Assembly (NCBI RefSeq): GCF_018129025.1
Contig: NZ_JAAEDI010000043.1
Coordinates: forward strand, 1 to 37,017
Direction: 5' to 3'
DNA length: 37,017 nt
Source of the DNA: Neoroseomonas terrae
GTDB taxonomy: Bacteria; Pseudomonadota; Alphaproteobacteria; Acetobacterales; Acetobacteraceae
Part shown: in pieces, positions 31,741 to 37,017 of the stretch
How positions within the stretch are numbered: position 1 is the first letter of the stretch
Layout of the letters: the number at the start of each line of letters is the position of its first letter
Notes under the pieces: generated by a model
The model's database searches: none
Told to the model about the DNA's origin: nothing
Seen by the model: the letters and a program-made list of their open reading frames with translations, nothing else
Made by a program: the position numbers and the translations under genes

Positions 31741-32108
31741 CCCTGTCCCGCTGATTTCCGGTGCAGTCCACTTTGCCGGAAAGCCGCATTGCGCCTGACC
31801 CGCGCATCCTATCCCGCCTATCTAGGATAATTGTCCTTAATCTGCGGCATGGGATGCATTGATGCGCGAGCCATTCCGGTCCCTAGGAGGCGCGTCCCGC
31901 TGCCCGCCAAGGCCCCGCAACGGGCCTCTCCGGGATGCCTACAAGCCCCCATACCGGGAGCATCGGGGCATCTTGCGGCCTCGCCCAAGGGCTATATTGC
32001 TCCCGATTAAGGAACTGATATTGCTGCGGATTATGTTGCTTCTCGGCTTCCGTTACGGGCACCAGGCGGGGCACCATGAGGGCACCCCGGGAGGGCCGGG
32101 GACTAGGA
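31741..32108. other. 368-bp stretch with short repeats, no clear gene
   Basis: Relatively AT-rich for this element around 31820-32045. It contains the near-palindrome GGATAATTGTCC (31825-31836) and iteron-like copies described separately. No frame has convincing coding character. Confidence 0.45.
31995..32033 (+). repeat. iteron-like direct repeat
   Basis: TATTGCTCCCGATTA (31995-32009) and TATTGCTGCGGATTA (32019-32033) match at 13 of 15 positions with starts 24 bp apart. A diverged inverted copy, TAATCTGCGGCAT, lies at 31838-31850. Such spacing suits a protein-binding array such as a replication or control region. Confidence 0.45.
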
Positions 32109-32396
32109 ATGGAGACGCACGCCGCCATGACCGCCACCACCGAGGACCGCCCACGGAGCCGGGGCTTCCGCATCGAGGGCAACCTTCGGGACCGGTCCAT
32201 CACCATCGGGCGCCTGGGCGTGTTCGCCCGCATTGAGGCCCGGCGACTGCGCTGGGCGTGGCTGGCCCTGGTGAAGGAAGGCTGGAGCATGGAGGTGGTG
32301 GCAGGCCCGGCCGCCGTGACCCTTTCGTGGGGGATCGTCAGGAAGACCGACAAGGCCCGCGTATGGGCGTGGCGGCGGGCGGTCTCCCGCGCATAG
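32109..32396 (+). CDS. small hypothetical protein
   Basis: A 95-residue soluble protein, MTATTEDRPRSRGFRIEGNLRDRSITIGRLGVFARIEARRLRWAWLALVKEGWSMEV..., rich in Arg and Trp. A second in-frame ATG lies at 32127. The sequence looks coding, but I do not recognise the family. It is likely transcribed with or after the recombinase pair, 368 bp downstream. Confidence 0.45.
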   Translation: METHAAMTATTEDRPRSRGFRIEGNLRDRSITIGRLGVFARIEARRLRWAWLALVKEGWSMEVVAGPAAVTLSWGIVRKTDKARVWAWRRAVSRA

Positions 32397-32622
32397 CGCA
32401 CTCGGCGCGAGCCGCTATGGTCGCGCTATAGGTGCCCGCCACGGGGCCTCGCGGGAAAGCCTCGGTGCCTTTCCTCTAAGGGCACCACGCTCGACCCTCC
32501 CGGCGGCCGCTGGGGGCAGGGAAGGACACGACAGGGGCAAGGCACGGGCGAAATAGAACGCTCGTCAGTGGACAGCGACAGGGGCAGGAAAGGGGCACCG
32601 CAGGAGACTGCGCCTCCCGTCC

Positions 32623-33423
32623 CTATTCCTGCGTGCCGCCAAGCAAGTCTTGTTGGGCGGCTTCTTCGTTGGTCAGGAACAGCACAAACCACACGGCCTC
32701 CAGGATCACAAACGTCGCTTCACGGAACGCCTCCGGCGCTTGCTTCCACCGACCCATGGCGTCTAGCGCCGACACCTTATGCGCGGCAGCAACCGGCAGC
32801 GCGGGGAGTTCAAAGATAATCCTGCGAAGTAGGGCCGCCCCTGTGAGCAAGAAGCGCTGCCGAGGTGTCAGCGTCGCGAACGGGCGCTGCACCCAATCCT
32901 TGCCCGGACCCGCGATATCGGCCACCAGGGAACGGAAGTGGGCATCGGCGGGCGTCATGGAGGCGAACAGGCCCCTGACAGGCTCGTCCGTCAGAGTGCG
33001 GACCGACACTTTATGTGCGAAGGCGTTCCTGATCTTCCGCAGCAAGTCCAAATCACTATAGGTCTCTGGGCGCAACCACCGGAGCGCCGCCGCCATAGTG
33101 AAGCGGGCGCTTGATGTGCCAAGGATGCCAAACCCTCCACCGTCAAAAAGGCGGCCTAGGCCCCCGCGTATTGATGGGTCGAGATTTCGTTGCATCAGGC
33201 TGATCGTAAGATCATCTACAAGCGCAAATAGGGTGATTACAGCCGCGCGATCATCAGCGCAGTCGCGGACTTCTTCCAGCGTTTCCTCAATCTGCTTGTG
33301 AGGAAAAGAAAGATCCGCCAGCTCTTTTTGAGCCGCCTTTACCTGATACTGGTAGGCTGCTTCCGCAGCCGCCTCTAGTGCAAGTTTGATTGCCGACGCG
33401 GGGGGAGGCAAATCGTCTTTCAT
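32623..33423 (-). CDS. MtlR-family / HEPN-like protein, element cargo
   Basis: A 266-residue helical protein whose centre matches the MtlR (mannitol repressor) family: LFDGGGFGILGTSSARFTMAAALRWLRPETYSDLDLLRKIRNAFAHKVSVRTL. The RNAFAH segment fits the R-N-x-x-x-H active-site signature of HEPN RNases. The flanks are helical, with ALVDDLTISLMQRN before it and a C-terminal hydrophobic helix (ATFVILEAVWFVLFLTN). Codon use is less GC-rich than in neighbours, and it sits alone on the opposite strand next to attR, the usual cargo position. Either a transcription-related or an RNA-cleaving defence role is possible; neither is shown. Confidence 0.7.
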   Translation of the reverse strand: MKDDLPPPASAIKLALEAAAEAAYQYQVKAAQKELADLSFPHKQIEETLEEVRDCADDRAAVITLFALVDDLTISLMQRNLDPSIRGGLGRLFDGGGFGILGTSSARFTMAAALRWLRPETYSDLDLLRKIRNAFAHKVSVRTLTDEPVRGLFASMTPADAHFRSLVADIAGPGKDWVQRPFATLTPRQRFLLTGAALLRRIIFELPALPVAAAHKVSALDAMGRWKQAPEAFREATFVILEAVWFVLFLTNEEAAQQDLLGGTQE

Positions 33424-33484
33424 TGCACGAGGATACGCGAACGGGCGCAGACCTATTAGCCTAACCTGCGCTTGCCCGCCGATC

Positions 33485-33502
33485 CATCCGGGTGATACAT
33501 CT
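33485..33502 (+). repeat. arm-type integrase site, right
   Basis: Eighteen bases identical to 25646-25663 at the left end, containing GGTGATACATC, located 58 bp inside attR. Confidence 0.7.
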
Positions 33503-33560
33503 ACCGCAGCGCCACCTCCCGGAAACCCGCAGAAAACCTAGCGTTCACCTACTTCCGGCC

Positions 33561-33587
33561 GAGTTCAATCCTCTCCAACAGCACCAT
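33561..33587 (+). repeat. attR core, 27-bp direct repeat
   Basis: An exact copy of the tRNA-Thr 3' end (25556-25582) without the rest of the tRNA. It marks the right junction of the integrated element. Confidence 0.93.
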
Positions 33588-33705
33588 ATACAGCGCGCGG
33601 ATTTCCCTGACCGACCCGACGTCGCGCCACCAAGTTGCTGGCCATGCATGCCGGTGCGTGTCTGGCGGCCTAAGGACCAGTTCCTAGGCGCCGGCCCGAC
33701 ACGAC

Positions 33706-34878
33706 CTAGCCAATGCGGACGGCCCGCGTCACCTGGCCATTGCTCTCCCAGTAGGTCCTCTTGCCGGCAATGACGGGATCGTCCATCGCCGGCTGCACAT
33801 GGCCCTCCGTATCGATCGCACGCGAGGTGATCCGGTGCTCTCCTGGCTGGGCTTGCCAATCCAGGCGCCAGAAGCGCCAAGCGAACGCGCCCCCGTCCTC
33901 GCCGACAAGGGCCGCCCGCATCCAAGGGCCATCATCAATGCGGACCTCGACCGCCGCGATCGGCGTCGGTCCCCACGCCATGCCTTCGATCCTGTGGCTG
34001 CCCGCGGCTGACAGGACGCGCGCAGGCGCGGATTTGAGCAACTGAGGCCCGACCGAGGTCTCGGAAATCATTGTCTGGTCTCCCTGCCGCCGCTCCCGCA
34101 CCGTGACATAGTCACGCGCCATGAAGCGGTTCAGGAAGCGCGTCTCGCTCACCACGATGCGCTGCAGCCATTTTACATTGGCGATGCCGTACCAGCCCGG
34201 CGCGACCAGCCGCACGGGCGCGCCATGTGCCGACGGCAAGGTTTGTCCGTTCATCTCGTAGCACAGCATGTTCGCCGGGTTCATCGCATCCTCGACCGAC
34301 ATGCTGCGGGCAAAGTTCGTCTCAAACCTCAGCTCGATCGGCGTGCCGGCGCGCAGCACTTCCTCGCTCCGGTCCGCACCGAAGAAGACGACCTCCTTCG
34401 CACCGTCGCGGATCCCCGCCTGTCGTAGGACTTCGGCGAGGGATGTCCCAGCCCATCGCGCATTCCCGATCGCGCTGACGAGGAACGGCAGGCCGTGATT
34501 GCCTGAGCACTCCAGGGTGAAGGTGACTTCCTGGCGTGGTCTTGCCTTGAGCTCGGCCAACGAGAGCCGGTCCGGCGCGTCGACATGGCCCTCGATGGCG
34601 AGCTGCCAGCTTGCGGGATCGATTTCCGGCCAGCCGTAATGACCGACCTCGAAAAATCGATCGGTCGGCGTGATCCAGCTGTCGAGATTTTCCCAGGAGG
34701 TCAGATTTCTGGCCACACTCGCCAATGGAGGCGGCACGGGTGGCGGTTGGTCCGTCCAGGGAATGACGCGGGCGCCTTCCTGCGCCTGGGCCATGCCGTC
34801 GCCGTGGGCCAGCAGGAACAGGCCGGCGGCGGCACTGCCGATCACCAGGTCGCGCCGATGCGAATGCCGCATGGTCAT
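33706..34878 (-). CDS. sulfite oxidase family molybdopterin protein, Tat-exported
   Basis: A 390-residue periplasmic molybdoenzyme of the sulfite oxidase family (SorA/SoxC-like). The N-terminus is Tat-like (HRRDLVIGSAAAGLFLLAHG). The Mo-ligand Cys124 lies in TFTLECSGNHGLPF. The moco-binding block PVRLVAPGWYGIANVKWLQRIVV is followed by the C-terminal dimerisation domain (HRIEGMAWGPTPIAAVEVRIDDGPW). ATG 34878 has AAGGAG six nt upstream. No cytochrome partner is next to it, so the electron acceptor is unknown, and other oxo-transfer substrates are possible. It is the first chromosomal gene right of the element. Confidence 0.88.
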   Translation of the reverse strand: MTMRHSHRRDLVIGSAAAGLFLLAHGDGMAQAQEGARVIPWTDQPPPVPPPLASVARNLTSWENLDSWITPTDRFFEVGHYGWPEIDPASWQLAIEGHVDAPDRLSLAELKARPRQEVTFTLECSGNHGLPFLVSAIGNARWAGTSLAEVLRQAGIRDGAKEVVFFGADRSEEVLRAGTPIELRFETNFARSMSVEDAMNPANMLCYEMNGQTLPSAHGAPVRLVAPGWYGIANVKWLQRIVVSETRFLNRFMARDYVTVRERRQGDQTMISETSVGPQLLKSAPARVLSAAGSHRIEGMAWGPTPIAAVEVRIDDGPWMRAALVGEDGGAFAWRFWRLDWQAQPGEHRITSRAIDTEGHVQPAMDDPVIAGKRTYWESNGQVTRAVRIG

Positions 34879-35169
34879 CGCCCTCTCCTTGTAACAGCTC
34901 GTGACGGATCAGCGAAGACGGGCGTCGGCGCTACCGTCCGCATGGTCCGGCATCGGCAAAAGGTATGGATGCGGCCCGCGCGCCGGCTATCCAGATCCGG
35001 CCAGGACTATCCGAGGACGGCCAGATTCGACGCCGGTCGGAACGAAATGCAGCCAGGTTGACGGTGCCGGGCTCCCAGGTACGGCTCCGAGGCACGGAGC
35101 AGACTGGGTTGGGCGAGGTTCCCAATAGCGCCCGATAGTGTTTCCCGAACGCCCGAGACGCCGCGTGCC

Positions 35170-35530
35170 GCTGCGATGCCCCGAAGCGTTGTCCGGGGTG
35201 TGGCACATATGCGCCGGTCGATATCGGGCGCCATGACGGCGGCGGAACTTGCGGATGCAAGCGGGCGTGTCGCAGCACGCTGCAACGGCATTTCCCAGCC
35301 TACTTCGGTCGTGGGCCGCTCGAGCACCACGAGCGAATGCAGCTTGTGGCGGTCAGGGACGCGCTTCTGGCCTCGCGAGGCAGCGCGGCGATTGTCACCG
35401 GGATCGCAACAGCATTCGGCTTCACGCATCTCGGCAAATTCGCCGCCCTGTCCAAGCAGCATTTCAATGAACCGCCATTCGCGACGATCGCCCGCATCGC
35501 CCGGCCCGAACCGTATCCCGCCGCCGGGCT
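35170..35530 (+). pseudogene. AraC-family regulator remnant
   Basis: A decayed AraC/XylS-type DNA-binding domain. One frame reads RGVAHMRRSISGAMTAAELADASGRVA, the first helix-turn-helix. A shift near 35275 then leads to a second frame, TLQRHFPAYFGRGPLEHHERMQLVAVRDALLASRGSAAIVTGIATAFGFTHLGKFAALSKQHFNEPPFATIA, the second helix-turn-helix and end. The N-terminal sensor domain is not intact between 34879 and 35170. No other gene is seen in 34879-35674. Confidence 0.65.
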
Positions 35531-35674
35531 GGCCGCGATCGTGGACGAGCCGGATTCGGCAGGTCGTTCGGAGCCGAAACTCCACATAGACCTGCCGCTA
35601 CCGGCCGAACCTAGCCGCCGACATCAGCTCCCTGCCGATCAGCCGTTGTCGGGCAAGGTGCGCCGGTGGCCGCC

Positions 35675-36454
35675 TCAGCGCCCCGCGAAAACCGGCGCCC
35701 GCTTCTCGCGGAACGCCGCGAGCCCTTCCTGAATGTCTTCGCTTTCCTTGCACGCTTTGGCGCGGGCCTCGCAGGCCTCGACGTCCAGCGCGCCGTGGCC
35801 GATCTCGTTCAGCGCCTGCTTCATGCCCTGGATGGCCATGGGTGCCATCACCGCCAGCGTGTCGGCCTGCTTGTCCACCGCCGCATCCAGCGCCCCCGGC
35901 GCGACAAGCTGCGTCAGGTAGCCGATGCGCAGCAGCTCCTCCGCACCGAGCTTCTCCGCCGTCATGAACAGCCGCTTCGCGTTGTTCAGCCCAAGCCGCG
36001 ACACGTACCGCCGCAGACCGCCGGGGTAGTAGTGCACGCCGAGCCGCCCGGCCGGCATGAACATCTCCATCCCCGTCACGCCGATGCGGAAATCCGCTGT
36101 CAGCGCAAGGTCGGTCGAACCGCCATAGACGCCGCCCTGCAGCCGGCAGATCGTGGGCACCCGGATCTTCTCGAACCGGTCGACCATCACGTCGAAGGCT
36201 GGCGCGCGTGCGGCCGCCTCGCGATCCTCGGCGAAGCCGCCCAGGTGGAAGCCGGCGCTGAAGGCCGGGCCGCTCGCCGCCAGCACGAGGACGCGCAGGT
36301 CGCGGTTCGCATCGACCGTGTCGAAATGCTCCATCAGCCGGATGATGTCGCCGGGCTCGATCCGGTTGCGGTGGCGCGAACGGTGCAGGCGGATGGTGGC
36401 GCGGCGCCCCTCGATCTCGAGGGTCGGCGGGTCAAGGCGATCAGTCTCGGTCAT
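35675..36454 (-). CDS. enoyl-CoA hydratase/isomerase family protein
   Basis: A 259-residue crotonase-fold protein. The oxyanion-hole segment VLAASGPAFSAGFHLGGF and the second glycine turn LQGGVYGGSTDLALTADFRIG are present, followed by MPAGRLGVHYYPGGLRRYVSRLG and the C-terminal helices. The usual catalytic glutamate after the GG turn is Asp or absent (STDLAL), so the reaction may differ from plain hydration. ATG 36454 has GAGAGGA upstream. The likely role is acyl-CoA metabolism; substrate unknown. It is on the same strand as the spanin-like pair upstream, but probably unrelated to it. Confidence 0.85.
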   Translation of the reverse strand: MTETDRLDPPTLEIEGRRATIRLHRSRHRNRIEPGDIIRLMEHFDTVDANRDLRVLVLAASGPAFSAGFHLGGFAEDREAAARAPAFDVMVDRFEKIRVPTICRLQGGVYGGSTDLALTADFRIGVTGMEMFMPAGRLGVHYYPGGLRRYVSRLGLNNAKRLFMTAEKLGAEELLRIGYLTQLVAPGALDAAVDKQADTLAVMAPMAIQGMKQALNEIGHGALDVEACEARAKACKESEDIQEGLAAFREKRAPVFAGR

Positions 36455-36515
36455 GGCATTCCTCTCCGGCGCCCCATGGTCGGTCAAACGGGGGCAGCTG
36501 ACCATGCCCCCGGCC

Positions 36516-36698
36516 TCACCAGCCGCAGAGGCGCCGCCCGGTCCGGTTATGCGCCAGGATCTGGCGCGCCGTGCCGGGGGTCAGCCCGTCTTCCCTGACG
36601 ATCAGGATTGGGCGCCACGCCTCACATGCCGCGCCGCCAGTCCCGGCGCAACTCGTCGTCAGCATCGCCAGAGCGATCAACGGCACGGTCCACTTCAT
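36516..36698 (-). CDS. putative o-spanin (Rz1-like) lipoprotein
   Basis: A 60-residue protein with a lipoprotein signal (MKWTVPLIALAMLTTSC, lipidation at Cys17) and a short mature part with two further cysteines and RTGRRLCGW at the end. It starts inside the preceding gene in another frame and extends past it, the nested layout of Rz/Rz1 lysis genes. It is not proline-rich like many Rz1 proteins, so the call rests on size, lipobox and overlap. Confidence 0.5.
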   Translation of the reverse strand: MKWTVPLIALAMLTTSCAGTGGAACEAWRPILIVREDGLTPGTARQILAHNRTGRRLCGW

Positions 36699-36876
36699 CC
36701 CTGACCTCCCGCGCGCGGGCCGCGCGCTCCAGCGTCTGCATCCTCGAAGCCGCCTGGCCGTCGCGCCGGCCGGTGAGATAGGCGGCGAGCAGCATCGCGA
36801 GCGCCGCCCCTGCCGCTGCGATCCAACCGCCCGCACGCGACCAAGCCGCGGCGACCAGCGCACCGAGCGCGCTCAC
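36622..36876 (-). CDS. putative i-spanin (Rz-like) protein
   Basis: An 84-residue protein with one N-terminal membrane anchor (WIAAAGAALAMLLAAYLTG) and a charged helical, coiled-coil-like periplasmic part (SRMQTLERAARAREVRDEVDRAVDRSGDADDELRR), as in Rz-type inner-membrane spanins. The GTG start overlaps the stop of the upstream partial gene as GTGA. The Rz1-like gene begins inside it in a different frame. Together they would span the envelope during phage lysis. Confidence 0.5.
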   Translation of the reverse strand: MSALGALVAAAWSRAGGWIAAAGAALAMLLAAYLTGRRDGQAASRMQTLERAARAREVRDEVDRAVDRSGDADDELRRDWRRGM

Positions 36877-37017
36877 GCCACCCGCCGGCGGCGCTGCCAG
36901 ACGAACCAGGCGGCAGCCGCGACGATCAGCGCCGCGGCCACCCAGGGCCCGAGCGCGCGGGCCAGCTCCGCCGCGCTGCCGAGATGCGGCGCGACACCGC
37001 CGAGCGCCTCGGCCGCC
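36873..37017 (-). CDS. C-terminal end of a membrane-anchored protein (partial)
   Basis: The last 47 residues of a gene that begins beyond the right edge. It has an Ala-rich segment, a terminal membrane helix (WVAAALIVAAAAWFVWQ) and a basic tail RRRRVA. Its stop overlaps the start of the Rz-like gene. From context it may be a prophage endolysin or a holin-type protein with a C-terminal anchor; the visible part does not decide. Confidence 0.5.
   Translation of the reverse strand, partial: AAEALGGVAPHLGSAAELARALGPWVAAALIVAAAAWFVWQRRRRVA

Noticed and set aside
31883..32401. A 172-residue minus-strand frame in the element's repeat region
   Set aside because: Low-quality coding character, overlaps the better plus-strand gene at 32109, and lacks a plausible start.

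Overview
The window is GC-rich chromosomal DNA from an alphaproteobacterium. Gene content and order suggest Rhodospirillales, most likely an Acetobacteraceae member of the Roseomonas type. This is inferred from protein style, the order infA-maf-RNase E/G-yacG-tRNA-Phe, the murA-hisG-hisD cluster with a short-form HisG, and many GTG starts with 4-nt overlaps. No rRNA gene is present, so the taxonomy is not proven.

Region 1 (1-16.1 kb) is mixed housekeeping and accessory chromosome. It holds a truncated LpqC/PHB-depolymerase-type esterase, a methyltransferase-like protein, an HWE-type sensor kinase, an aldo/keto reductase, and a biodegradative-type ornithine/lysine/arginine decarboxylase with a structured leader. 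Next come a small CxxC protein behind a 21-bp Fur-like palindrome, a pirin, a two-domain universal stress protein with a bifunctional kinase, and pdxH divergent from fabI. A tandem pair of secreted four-cysteine paralogues follows, then a frameshifted MBL-fold gene divergent from a TetR regulator, and aroC.

Region 2 (16.1-25.5 kb) is core. A PepSY-like secreted protein precedes a long minus-strand run. Read in transcription order it is small protein, dcd, murA, hisG, hisD, DUF3592 membrane protein, terminator, infA, maf, RNase E/G, yacG, tRNA-Phe. A pair of inverted hairpin elements sits between hisG and hisD. A Hint-domain protein and tRNA-Thr(GGT) follow on the plus strand.

Region 3 (25.556-33.587 kb) is the most interesting part: an 8.0-kb element integrated in the 3' end of tRNA-Thr. 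It is delimited by an exact 27-bp direct repeat, and short direct repeats (GGTGATACATC) at both ends look like integrase arm sites. It carries a complete tyrosine integrase, tiny phage-style genes, a degenerate HNH-like protein, a protein resembling the T7 gp14 virion-core/ejection family, and a ParB-like protein. It also has a serine recombinase, small membrane proteins and, at the distal end, an MtlR-family protein with an R-N-x-x-x-H motif of the kind found in HEPN RNases. No capsid, portal, terminase or polymerase gene is visible. The best description is a phage-satellite-like or strongly reduced podovirus-derived element with a possible defence cargo gene. Within it, a 23-bp palindromic element occurs three times, in both orientations, and at least one copy is in frame inside a small gene.

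Region 4 (33.6-37.0 kb) returns to chromosome: a Tat-exported sulfite-oxidase-family molybdoenzyme, a decayed AraC-type regulator and an enoyl-CoA hydratase. At the right edge lies a minus-strand overlapping pair resembling Rz/Rz1 spanins next to a truncated upstream gene, suggesting a phage lysis cassette that continues beyond the window.
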